From the NCBI GenBank assembly GCA_022316685.1, contig JAKJHU010000082.1, positions 434,001-498,000 of the forward strand: a stretch of 64,000 nucleotides of DNA, read 5' to 3'. This DNA comes from Progne subis subis. Its lineage: Eukaryota; Chordata; Aves; Passeriformes; Hirundinidae. The notes below the pieces were generated by a model that had not been told where the DNA came from, made no database searches, and worked only from the letters and a program-made list of their open reading frames with translations. Position numbers and translations under genes: made by a program. Below, one piece after another: positions 42,534 through 54,400 of the stretch (position 1 is its first letter; the number at the start of each line of letters is the position of its first letter).

Positions 42534-42563
42534 TTTCTGGCCCCTGAGAAAAGGGGCCAGAAA
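42534..42563. repeat. Perfect hairpin, 11-bp arms with 8-nt loop
   Basis: TTTCTGGCCCC-type left arm (42534-42544) pairs perfectly with GGGGCCAGAAA (42553-42563) around TGAGAAAA. The arm is rich in G-C pairs, so the structure would be stable. It is not followed by a T run typical of a transcription terminator, and this is eukaryotic DNA, so no terminator is claimed. Confidence 0.88.
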
Positions 42564-42840
42564 TAATGACAGTTCCCATCAACAAAATTTGTTCTTATAT
42601 TTAAAAAGGGGAAACATTTGAAAAGGAATACTCTTTTGTTAGTAGCCAATTCTTATTACAAACTAATTTGACCAAAAGCACTGAGTGCCTTGCCTAATAA
42701 ACTTGATCATATCAGAAATTACTCTGCAGTTGGCTATTTCTAAAGTAAAATAACATACTCTGTACTTATTCTGACATGTTGAGATGTTTATGCAGCTATA
42801 GATACACTTAATTCTCTTGTAAATCTGTTTATTTATTTGG

Positions 42841-42917
42841 GTGGTGGGGTTTTTTTTGTGGGTTTTTTTTTTTTTTGTTTGTGGTTTTTTAATTTTTGGG
42901 TTTTTTTTTTTGGGGGG

Positions 42918-42973
<56 letters not shown>

Positions 42974-42974
42974 T
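42841..42974. repeat. T/G-rich low-complexity tract with (TTTTG)n
   Basis: About 134 bp of T runs with G interruptions end in at least six consecutive TTTTG-type units near 42937-42969. It is the complement in composition of the A-rich tract at 37036-37120. Confidence 0.9.
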
Positions 42975-45900
42975 CTGTGAGTAGGGAGATAAACTTCTTA
43001 ATACTGACCAAATTAATATTAAACAGTTAACAGGAACTTTGCAAATGCTTTGCTCAACCCAAACCTGTAGTGTTCAGGAAAAGCAATCTAGCTGCATATT
43101 TAGCAGAACTCCACTTACAATACTGAGATGGAAAACGTTCAGCAGCATTTTTTACTTCTGACCCTTATTCCAGAAGAGCGCATTTTGAATTTTCATATGC
43201 ATCCGGAATTAGCCTTTACACCCTGTCTCATTTCCCATTTTAGGGAATGGACCACATAGTTGTGTCTCTGGGCCTTGAAGTGCCTTTAAGCTTAAAAGTT
43301 ATTTTAATTAACACAAAAGACATTTCAGCTGCTTCATCAACATGTCCTTATAAACTTATTGATAGTTGTCATAACAAAGAGACTTCAGAGAATGCAAACC
43401 TGAATTCTGAGCTCCCACAGTTTCCATGCCTCAGCAATAAGAGCAGGAAGCTGCACGTGTCCCATATCTAAGTAACAAAATTGGAATTAGTGGGATAAGT
43501 CTGTCCCATGGCTATCCATGGGAATTTACTGATTGCATCCTCAGACATGAGTTACAGAGTTAAAAATCTTGGGGAAAGTATCCAGTGGTTTAAAAATATT
43601 TTCATTGACATCTCAAGGGCACAAAAAAAGTCACAAACAAGGTGTTTTCCAATGTATTTACTTGTACTCAGAAAGCATTTCACTTATCTTGCTTATCAAT
43701 GCTGATCTTCAATTCAATATGAATTCCTCAGGAGCAGCTTGATTCTCATTTCAAAAGACATAAAAGCTTGGGATGCCCAATATTTAACCCTTCCATCATT
43801 TAATTTCACTTTCTTCAATATTTAATAACTCGACACTCACTGTATGAAGATGCTCGTCTTACACAATTTATCTCTTTTGTTTGGGCTGAAAGTTGTTCAG
43901 AACATGGATTTATTTTTCCATTATGAGCATTCGCAGCAGGCATTTTAAATTAACCTGACTCCAGTCCTTATTCCTTAAATAAGCAAGAATGGAGTGAGCT
44001 CTGAAGGGTTCTGTCAGAGCTGACCAGGGCTCCCAGCACTGTTTCACTGACTGGGCACCAAATACTCCAGATATTTCACATAATGATGAGGAACACACAG
44101 ATCTCGAGAAAGCATTTTTATCATGACAGTGTGTTTTCATAGGAAGCAGAACAAATCAAATTCAGTGGTTGTGCAGAAAAGCAAGAGCAATCCTACCAGC
44201 AGCACCAAAGACAGACCTCACTGAGGAGCTGCAGACCTGCAGGATGCCCTGTTTAACTAAAGAAGTAATTTGCATCAGTAATATCCCTCTTACTGCCTGA
44301 AACGCCAAAACCAGGGACCAAAACGTCTCAATTATGACATCTCTAAAGTGAACATTGCAGCTACTATGGGAGACATTTTAACACTAGCTGAGCAGATTTT
44401 CAAAGATTTTACAGCACCTTATCATTCAGATTAGCACATTTTCCTTTGTAAATAGTACCTTGAGTTGAAGTTTTAAAAAAGGATATTAAGGTACCTTAAG
44501 ATTTATGCAATTATGTCTCAAGAGTTTCAGTAATACTCTGTAGCTGAGAACAATATTTTGAAAAATTCCAAGTTAAAACCCCTATTATATTATGAGGCTA
44601 AAATAAATGGAAAAAAATCTTTAAAATTTTTAGCCTTTATAAAATTTCCTGCCACACTATTTTGATAGCACAGACTTGAGTGCTATCACAAATTTAATCT
44701 CACTGAAATCCTATGCTCGTACACATAAGCCTACACATTTGGAAATCTGGGGAAATGAGATAACTCTGAATGTCATGGATTTTAAAGGAGTAAGTAGTTT
44801 CATTTAAAAAAAAAATAGAAGAAAGTATTGATGTTCATATTTTCATTATTTGTTTAAAATTACAGATTTCCATACAGCAGAGGCTGAAGGATATTGCAGT
44901 AGAGAGCTGATCATGTACAGGACAGGTATTGCTGCAAATTACCTCCCCTTTACTTCATCCAGCAGATCTTGAAAGAAGCTACTAATCTTTTTCTTTCATA
45001 AGGACACCACTTCCTCCAAATGAACCATGTTGGTTTTGAAATTGTGACTGCACTACAGAAGAGATATTTTATTCCTTGATGAAAACCAAGAAACTCCAGT
45101 TCTTTAAGAGGGAATGACAGGAAAAGTGCAAGAAACAGAGAGACTGACAAATTCTAGGCACGTTTGTGTGAGCAAAGGCTCATAAAGCTGAAAGGTCAAG
45201 GGAGAGATGTGAAAATGCACAGAAATCCAGAGCTGAAAACATGAGAACCGTTTAGAGTACAAATCCTCTGATTGTCTTGCACCTTTTGTGCATTATGGGC
45301 AGACTGCAGGGGGACTGCACATCACATTCACTGTTCCACTTCAAGCTGTTCACAGGTAGGGTGGCACAGCCTTGTTCCATGCCAGTCACAGGGTCATCAC
45401 AACCTGTCTTGCAGCCATGGACCAAACCCACAGATAAACCACAAAGTGTAAAAATAACTACCAGTAACGCAGGTAGAAGGGCACCACAGAGAAATAAAGC
45501 AGGAAGTCCATTTGCAAGTATTTATTTTGTGCTCAGATGTCTCTTAAGTCAAAATGTGCCTCAAAATAAATCTATTAACTGACTTTCCATCCTCACTCCA
45601 AACCTCTCAGAATATGCCTTTAAATGGCATTTGTCACACGGTCCCACACATTAATAAAACAAGGATTACCTAGATTTTGCTACCATCTGTGCACAAGACA
45701 GGTGTCAGTTGATGGAATGCAGTAAAAAACACACAGACAGGATAAAGGTAACACTGCTTTGGTACCATTCAGTGCAGTTCTATCCATGCTGGTCATTTCT
45801 GACAGACTCTCCTTTGTCTCCTGAAGAACAGCAGGAACTTGGGACAGAGCCCAGCTTCCTTGCACTTTCATACAACTGCTCTTATTAGTTTGTGGTCCTG

Positions 45901-47419
45901 ACCGAAGCTTCTATACACTCTGAGACAAATAATGATCTGTCTACCCCCAAAAATTAATGGGAATGTGGGCGTTCCAGACATTTTAAAAGTCAAGACCTCT
46001 GTGTTTCAGCAATCCAAGGCAGAGAATGCCTTAATTCCACGGGCTATGTAATCCATATGGTTAACACACCGACACCCTGCTTTCCATAACTATTCTGCAT
46101 TCTTCAGACATATTATAGCTACACTTTATTTTTTCTACTTCATTTGTTTTCTTTTAACAGATGAGTCTAGACCTAGGAACTGCCTGAAAGAAATATGTTA
46201 TTAAGCTTTGATGTTGTTTCTGATTATAAATAGCTCTGACTTTATAAGACAATGTTTAATTTAATTGATTTTTATGCACCATCTCATTATCAATGCAGTC
46301 TTTATTTTTTCCAAGGCAATTTTTTCTCTCAGTACATTTTCTACAGATTTAAGCCTAAAATTATCACTGATCCTATTGGAATGGTTTATTCTTCCCTCAA
46401 AACTCCCTCACCTCTTTTTCTGCATTTCAACCTGGAAACAGGCTCTTATTTTACTTTCTTCCCTCAACACCTTCAAGTGTCTCCTAATTACTATTTTGAA
46501 ACATATCAGTCTATTTACATAAAAATTATACTGCCAACAGCCAAGTTTTAAAATGCAATTCTTACATTAGCAAGTACTCCTTCCTCATATCCACATTCAT
46601 ATATTTAAATAACAAACACTGAGTACAGGTGGAGCTTGTGGTGAAAGTGTGGCCTAATTTGCCCGCAGTAGGAGTCAGAGTTCCCAGAGTTCTGTCAGAG
46701 CTGGACCACGACCTTGCACCAAGTGACAAGTTCTTGTCCCCACATGGCTCCAAGGACAACACCAAGATGCTTTTTGCATTTCTGCCTCTTTAAGAATGAG
46801 AACAAACTATCAAATTCCACAACATAAGACAGCTTTTCAGCTCTCTTAAATCTTTACTCCAAAGAACCTCCCTGCACAACTGTCCCTCTCATGTTAGCCT
46901 GATCCTATAAACAGGTGAGGAAAGAGATGTCCAACCAGACAAAAGTTAACCTAGAGATGACCTGAATTGTGTGGGTTGCCTTTTCCACTCACTCTGGTAT
47001 TAAACATAACCAAAGCCAGTGCAATGGGGTCTCCACAGCCTTTCATCAGATGCCAAGACAATTACCATTCCGTGGTTTCTTTTAGGGTTTCTCCTTCAAA
47101 AAATTGTAGTTCCTCCCTGCATTTCTGCCCTCCTCGGGCAATACCAAAATATAGATTTTTAGACTTGGGGCACACAGGGACCCCACAGGAAACAAAGAAC
47201 TGGGGAAAAGCTGACCAATCTTCCTGACCATACAAAACCACACAGTGAAACCTCCTCTTCCTCATCAAACTTACAGCTGGCTTACCTGTGGGAGGTTCTG
47301 TGGGATGGGATATTCACTCACTCGAGTGGCACCCAAGGGACATCTGCTGCAGTGATTCCTGCTTGGCACCTGGTCCTCAACAGCAGGCACGGAGATCCAC
47401 GAGCTCCTCCTTCCAGCAC
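42975..47419. other. Unique sequence, no gene recognised
   Basis: Frames up to about 101 codons lie on both strands with no recognised motif. A small palindrome, TCCCATGG-CTAT-CCATGGGA, lies at 43504-43523. The region just left of the minisatellite (from about 46600) becomes GC-balanced. Confidence 0.55.
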
Positions 47420-47918
47420 AGCCCTGCTGCCCATCCGGTGACATTCCCAGCCATACTGCCCATCCAGTGACATTCCCAGCCATACTGCCCATCCAGTGAC
47501 ATTCCCAGCCATACTGCCTGTCCAGTGGCATTCCCAGCCCTGCTGCCTGTCCAGTGACAATCCCAGCCATACTGCCCATCCAGTGACATTCCCAGCCATA
47601 CTGCCTGTCCGGTGACATTCCCAGCCATACTGCCCATCCAGTGACATTCCCAGCCATACTGCCTGTCCAGTGGCATTCCCAGCCATACTGCCCATCCAGT
47701 GACATTCCCAGCCCTGCTGCCTGTCCAGTGGCATTCCCAGCCCTGCTGCCTGTCTGATGACATTCCCAGCCATACTGCCTGTCCAGTGGCATTCCCAGCC
47801 ATACTGCCCATCCAGTGACATTCCCAGCCCTGCTGCCTGTCCAGTGGCATTCCCAGCCCTGCTGCCTGTCTGATGACATTCCCAGCCATACTGCCTGTCC
47901 AGTGGCACTCTCAGCCTG
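47420..47918. repeat. 29-bp minisatellite, 16 full units plus partial ends
   Basis: Sixteen full 29-bp units run from 47442 to 47905, with a partial unit on each side. A common plus-strand form begins CATTCCCAGCCATACTGC. Units vary at a few fixed places: CATACTG or CCCTGCTG, CCCATCC or CTGTCC, and a final TGA or TGG, with TCTGATGA in two. Units 47645-47760 and 47761-47876 form two identical 116-bp blocks of four units each. Because 29 is not a multiple of three and the minus strand lacks stops, all three minus-strand frames are open across the array (234, 204 and 170 codons at 47271-47975, 47318-47932 and 47377-47889). These frames are repeat artefacts unless transcription is shown. Confidence 0.97.
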
Positions 47919-50250
47919 CAAATGGGACCCATAACCCACCAAGGTCACATGTGGCTCATGTGGTACAGCAGCCACTGGGGCTCTGCCAGCACTAAGGAAA
48001 ATGAAGGAAAATCAGATGATGCTGGAGAACTGCTGGTCTGACTCATGATGTAAAACACTCTCTTGTGTTCCAGGCAAACAAGCACTCACACAAGAGTGAA
48101 AGAATCACTGGTCAGCCAGAAAGGAGCTCCCGCCCTTGGGCAGCACAATCCCAAGGAATGCTCACTGCTTGGGAGGTGACAATTTATCTGCATTTCTTCT
48201 CCAAAAATGAAAACACACATTTGGAGAAAACATGTGATTCTGAGTGTGGATGCCGAAAGCTGGTCAGAAGAGAAAGTCAGATACACTCACCTAGGCATTG
48301 CTCTGAGGGAGCTGTGAGAAGGCATTCCAAACAATTTCTAATCTTTGCACCTGCTGCTTTTCCAACTTGTTTACTTGCAAAGACATTTATGAAGAGGCAT
48401 TGGTTTGAATGACCAATCATGTCCAATTGTACCAAAACAGTGTATAAAAGTCTGTCTTTTAATAAACATTGCTATATGCCCACCAAGAAGATTTGAAGTC
48501 TTATAGTTATTTGCTGTCCCAAATACATAACGATATTTGAGAAACACTGGAACACTATACAATCAGTACATTTACCTCCGAAACAGATACTATATAATAC
48601 TGGAATAATTAATTACTGACAAGAACTTGATATGAATACTTCCATAAGATACATTCTTTATGTCTATAAATTAATTCATTTCTGTCTGTTTAATCTCAAA
48701 AACAGCTAAGCTTCCATTCATGCCTTATTAGTATTCGCTGATAATTAAACAGCTCTTTTCCTAATTACTGCTGTCTGCTGTAAAGAGTTTCCAGGGCTCC
48801 AGCCAGTGCAGAAAAACTTGTTTGTCAAACAAAAGACAGACTGATGTAAAAAAAATGAAACTGCATCTTCTACCCATTTGGGGTTTTTATAAAGTTAATT
48901 GGTTAAGTCTCATAACTAAATATCAAACACAATTTTCCCTTATCGCTTGGTCCCTAATTACCAATCACCTCTATGAATTGCTAATATGAAGGACTGTGAC
49001 CTGTGACATCTCAGCTTTTGTCCCACAGTACTGCAGATGGGACACATTTTATCGCAAATTTCATTTCATGCTTTTTATTGTGAAAGGTATGGAACACTGA
49101 ATGATGATAATATATTTTACAGTTCATTCATTTCAAACTGATCATTTCATATTCATTACTCCAGTGACAGACATGTCCTGTCAGTTTCACACCTCATTAT
49201 GCACATAATATCTGCATTTGAGCAAGCAACAGAATTTTGAAAGGACATTGCAACCAAGTCTCCATATTAAAAAAAATCCACCAAAATTCAAAAGGTCTGC
49301 TAGCTTGTTACATTAACTTTAGGGGCTGCTGTCAAAGAAACAGTTGCTTAATGTCACAGTTCTGATATTTTTCACAACCTGATTAAGAAAACTAGGTTTG
49401 GGCATAAAAATATACAACTATATAAATAATTCCTATGAAATCTGAAGAAAAGGTTAAAGCTCCTGGACATATTTTCAAGAAATTAACTTGGACTTCAATT
49501 TTTCTTAGTATTTCAGATCTCACCAAAAATGCATTATTTTTTGTATTGCAAAAAGTCACCCTGGTTAGCCGGTGATTACTTGAAAGTGTGCATAACATAA
49601 AGGAGAATTTCTTTTCTGTGCTTCCTAAAGCAACTACTCTAGCCAGTTTCTATGTTCCAATTTTAAGTAAGAGCTCTCTGGATACTCTGTTTTTGAGGCG
49701 CTTTTCATTAGAAATAATTGCTGATAATCAGAATCTCTTCCTCCATTGATTGCAATGGATATATTCAATGGTATATTCAAGGGACTCTTGGCCCTTACAA
49801 AGCTTGGGTTGCTAATAGAAAAATGTTCTGCTCTTCCTTTAAACATGCCCAAGAAGAGGTTCTGGCTCCAAAATATGAGGTTATGATGTAAGGAATATAG
49901 CACGTTAAATAGAAAATATATGGAAGGAATGAGTACAATTGGAGAGCAAATACACATAAAACACCAACCCAGATACGACCCAATGCAAGCCAAGAGAGGA
50001 TGAAATGAAACTTTGTGATAACCACAGCTGAACCACATCGATGACCGAGCATTTCCTCTAGGTGACACCAAAAGGGACCAAGATGAGATAATCTGTTCTG
50101 TGCCCAGCCCGGCGATAACCTTTTCTATCAGTCTGTGCAGCACAGGCTGGGCATGGCAGAGCCTAAACACTGGGCACATCAGACCATTCAGGGTTTCCTG
50201 ACCAGCGCCAAAATCTCCACAAAACAAGTCAGCCAGGATGCAGAAGAAAC
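47919..50250. other. Unique sequence, including a 197-codon minus-strand frame
   Basis: The longest non-repetitive open frame of the window, 197 codons on the minus strand at 49634-50227, lies here. Its middle is strongly hydrophobic (around residues 75-120), but I recognise no family and codon use gives no clear support by eye. The rest is AT-rich background with short frames. Confidence 0.5.
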
Positions 50251-50283
50251 TGCCTGAAGCTATTTAAATGTGGAAATGACACT
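50251..50283 (+). repeat. 33-bp dispersed repeat, left copy
   Basis: This segment beginning TGCCTGAAGCTA matches 51440-51472 at 29 of 33 positions, in the same orientation. Both copies are outside the LTR at 50616-51270. They may be two remnants of one old repeat family or a small local duplication. Confidence 0.75.
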
Positions 50284-50610
50284 ATATCATAAGTGGTAAG
50301 GCAAAAAATAAATATTTTTCAGGGATCAACACTGACAGTTGTTTATTGCCTGATTTGGAGAGATGAGTGCTTGAAAGGATGACAGAAAGAATGAATTAAA
50401 TCACAGTTATAGGCTTTGATTATTTATTTGAATTTTACAAATAAATAAAAGTTCTAAAGACCTCACCTTGCATATATGACCCCTGTGTAATAGCAGAAAG
50501 GTCTGGACCTGTTATGTCTTCAGCTGAACTGTACAACATTCACAAGTTTTATCTGACTTAATAACACTTGTAACTGCCCAGAGCCTGTCATGGATAAAAC
50601 CCAAAATAAT

Positions 50611-51275
50611 CCTACTGTCCTGGTTTAGGGCAAATTTGGGAGAAAACCCCTGAATGGGGTCCCTCCGGGGAGCAAACCCAAACAGCCCCTCCACCCAACT
50701 GGTCCAGGAAAGAACTTCCTCGGAGAAAAGTGGAAAAAACGATTTTACTTAACAAACAAAGTGCATACAAGTATAAAGAATGAATAATATGAAACAATAA
50801 AACCTCTCGCTCTGGATTGAGATGGCAAATTGAGAAAGTTCTTGCCGTGGGTGTAGCTCGGCTCTCCCTCAGTCTCTCCTCAGTCCCAGTCCCTCCGGCG
50901 CTGCTGGAAAATGCCGAGCTCCAGGCCCCGGTGGGCCGCAGGTGCAGCCCCCAGTGCTCCCCTGGGTTTTCAGTCCAGAGCAGGTTTAAATAGTTCCAAG
51001 AAAAAGGAAAAAAAAAACAGTCCAGGGAACTTCTCTGCCCTAGCTAGCTGAAACTAACTAAAAGCAAAAAAGATCTCTGTCCTGCAGTCTCTCCAAGCCT
51101 CCGCCGAACACCGTCCGGAGAAGAATGTGGAGGAGTCAGGCAGTGTACTCAAAACAAACTCCGCGCTTCTCCTTGCTCTTAGAACCAGTCTTAAAATCAC
51201 AGAACTCAATATACAGCACAAACAGAACAGACAACTGGGGATACAAGCATCATAAAGTCACCCTAGGACACCCAC
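50611..51275 (-). mobile_element. Solo LTR, ERVL-like endogenous retrovirus (second family)
   Basis: The LTR spans 50616-51270 (655 bp). Read on the minus strand it begins TGTCCTAGGGTGACTTTATG and ends CCCTAAACCAGGACA, with inverted ends TGTCCT/AGGACA. Flanking 5-bp sequences are CCTAC (50611-50615) and CCCAC (51271-51275), a target-site duplication with one mismatch. It has a minus-strand TATA-like CTATTTAAACC at 50983-50993, followed on that strand by a CpG-rich stretch (about 50870-50960), as expected around an LTR promoter and leader. Orientation is inferred from these and from my memory of related avian LTR ends. It is unrelated by eye to the LTRs at 21 and 35 kb. No retroviral interior is present. 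Confidence 0.85.
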
Positions 51276-51439
51276 ACAACTCCAGGTATTTTATGATTTT
51301 GAAATTTCCTTAGTTCAAGATCCTCACACAGTAACTTGACAGTCACACTTAAAAACACTAAAAATGTTATATATTAAAATGCAAGAAGAAACAGCAGAGT
51401 TCCTTCAATGTTTGCATCATGCTTGGGAGCCCAGGAAAG

Positions 51440-51472
51440 TGCCTGAAGCTACGTAAATGCAGAAATGACACT
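51440..51472 (+). repeat. 33-bp dispersed repeat, right copy
   Basis: This copy matches 50251-50283 at 29 of 33 positions; the differences fall in two 2-base clusters (TT/CG and TG/CA). Before insertion of the LTR the two copies would have been about 0.5 kb apart. Confidence 0.75.
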
Positions 51473-54400
51473 CCATAATCACGTAAACATGAATTTAACA
51501 AAGCTGACACAGGGATTTGGCAACTCGTTGTGTTTATATCAGCACATCTTCAACACTGCTCATCAACCTTTACAACAGAGATTAAAGAGGCAGGGGAGTA
51601 AAAAAAACACCTAAAAATCCAGACTAACTTGCCTTCAGAAAAAAAATGTATTTTATGTTATTTGTGTCTGTAATAAAATCTACAAGCTCAATTAACTAAA
51701 GTCACCTGCCTGGCAATGGGCAGAGGCCTGCTCTGGTTCAGCTAGAAACAGGCAATAGGAGCCAATTGTTTGACTGTTCTTACATATAAGCACACGTAAA
51801 GAAGTAAAAGCTCTGCCATCAGAAGGGACATGGAATCAAACAGGGCTTGGCAACCCTTCAAAAGTCCCTTCCCTTTCAGGGCAGTACTTTGAGTGCCTTT
51901 ACATGAAGGATGCCCCTGAATCTCCCCCAGTAGCAGAAGCTGTGGGTCTGACCTGAGCATGGATGGCGGAGGGGGAACAGTAGGGCCAACACATGTGGGA
52001 GCTGAAATGTTCTGCAGAACATGGCCTGGAAGCCACTGCCCCTCCCAGACACATCACACACCACTATCCCAATGTGTTTAATGTGTTCATACATTTTAAG
52101 GAGATGCAGATGACAGAGAGAAATGAGTACAAGCAAGCTACTCTAACAAATGCTACAGAGATTTTCATCAGTCTTACCACTGATACTACACTGCACATTT
52201 GCATAACAAAGTGTAAAAACATGCAGACCTTGTGCTTGTATCATTGTGAGGTGCAACACGGAAAAAAAGTCACTGAATTTGCTTGGTATGGCCCTTGTTA
52301 GTTGAGCAGTATCACAAACAGGAGCCATGCTAACTGAATAATTTATCTGCTCCCTCCTACCTCACAACAGCTTAAGTCTTTCTTTTGCTGTTCCTTGCTA
52401 AAATTAAAGCTGAATAAAAAAGAAAATGTTAAGATTATAAGGCAGATCACATTCTCACTGGTGCAACACGTCAGACAAGAATTTAAGCAGCTGATTTAAG
52501 GGTAACAAGTATATAATCATTATGAGCTCCAAGGTTTGCCATACTTCAGGGCTAGAGTAGAACTGCATGGCTGAAAGTCCTCTGCACTGCCTTTTGCCCC
52601 ATGTTCAAATAACTCTGCTTCCCCAAGGCTGGGCCTTGGCATCCCACTGGGAATGAGCTCCTGAACTGCTCCAGACCTTCAGCTCAGGTGCAACAGTTTT
52701 GACAAGATCCCCCCACAAAGTGGCAGCTCAGCTGCTTTACTCATTTCCGGCCCTGGACCATACCCATCACTCCCATCCAGAGCCCTCCAACATGCTGCAG
52801 TCTAGCACTGGTGGGAAGGAGGACGGAGGTGGTTCAAACTTCTTCTTCTTGCCATGGATCAAAGCTGTAGTGGTTAGTTTGGTTTTGTTAAGTGCAGCTT
52901 TTAGGACAGGGCCTGTTCAGAGAGCTTAGCAGAGCAGAGGCACTTTAAGCAGTCTCCAGGCCTTGCAGGGAAAGCACTGCCAGAGGAAAGCTTTCTGCTT
53001 TTGTAGCAGTACAAGGCAATGCCAGCATTTGTATTGTGCAGGCAGCATGGTGCAGAGGTCCTGCCTTTTTGGGGGGACAGATCTGCCAGTTACCTGCAAA
53101 ATCTGAGAACAAAGGGCTGAGGGAAAAGGCAGCTCATCTCTGCACTGCAGCTTCTAGTCTTTGCCACTGAATGAAGGATACTGTAAAAAAAATTAGTTTA
53201 AAGAAAGGAAACAAATGTCACATCAAATATATTATAACCATTGAATTTTAGGAAGGGGAGGAACTATTAGCCTGTAAAAACACTCATGTCAGTTGTTTCT
53301 TTTTTTTTCTTTTTTTTTTTTTTTTAATCAGTCATATTCTATAGAGAAATGCTAATGTGGTCAGGTCCATTACTAAACCTTTTTTTATCAGAAGCAGGAC
53401 AACAACCTACACAAGTCATAATTTGATGGACACTGAAATCAATGTAAGTCAGCTCTACTCCAACAGCTTCACTGGAACCTGGGTTTCTGTAGCCACTGTC
53501 TCGTACCAGCATCTCCCCCAGACTAAGATACCCAAACCAACAATATACAACAGTGAAATCCTCCCACCTTCCCCTTGCAAAGGCATCAGCCGCAAAGCTG
53601 ATTCCTTTTGGAGGATGTAACAACTATCTGGTGAATTGTGCAGATTCAGAAAGCTTCTGTGCAACAAACAGTGTCACAAAATCCCACATCACAACCTGTG
53701 ATCACAATAGAGCAATCTGAAATAACACAGTAACACAGACATGAATGAGATTATTCTAGTTTTAGGCCTTGGTCATGCTTGCACACAGCTAGGAGATAGG
53801 ATTGAAGAATCTTTGGTGAAATAATCCTAGTAAGACCCAAAGTCTATAAATATATTAACTTTTCAATGTGTATTCTTCCAGCATGTGATCTTACTTCTGG
53901 GTTTATTCTATGGTCATCTTGTGCAGTTTGCAATAGAAAGATCATTATGAAAAATAAAGGTTCTAATCATCAGTTTCAAATGCTAGTGGTTTAAAACTCC
54001 CCCTGTGACAGCCTCAGCATAAACATTAACAAAATGTGTAACTGGGTTTCTTTCTGAACCAAACAAGGTTAAAATGGAAGTTCTTTTTACACAAGAGATT
54101 ATGGGTGATGGTGCACAGCCAAGACAGGGTTCAGCTCCAAGGAACATCACAAGTGTTCACAATGTCTTTGACAGCAGAACACTGCCAGCAGAGAGATCAG
54201 GACACAAGAGAGTATCCCCACCACAGTGAGCCTTGCAGGACTGAGTGTGCAGTGCACAGCCACAAGCATGTTCGCTACTCCCCAGTGTGTACACAAAACG
54301 ATTCCACAGCAAATTAAAAATCTAGTAAGGGTCACAGGTTGGGACTTTTTTTTCCTTGGTTTCTTTTTTTTTTTCCCTGTTGTCTTGAACTTTTAGATGG

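Noticed and set aside
47420..47918. CRISPR-like array
   Set aside because: Units are contiguous with no unique spacers, and the setting is vertebrate DNA.
47271..47975. 234-codon minus-strand frame and two overlapping frames as a repeat-protein gene
   Set aside because: All three frames are open at once because the 29-bp unit lacks stops on that strand. Simultaneous openness is the mark of a repeat artefact, not of selection for one protein.
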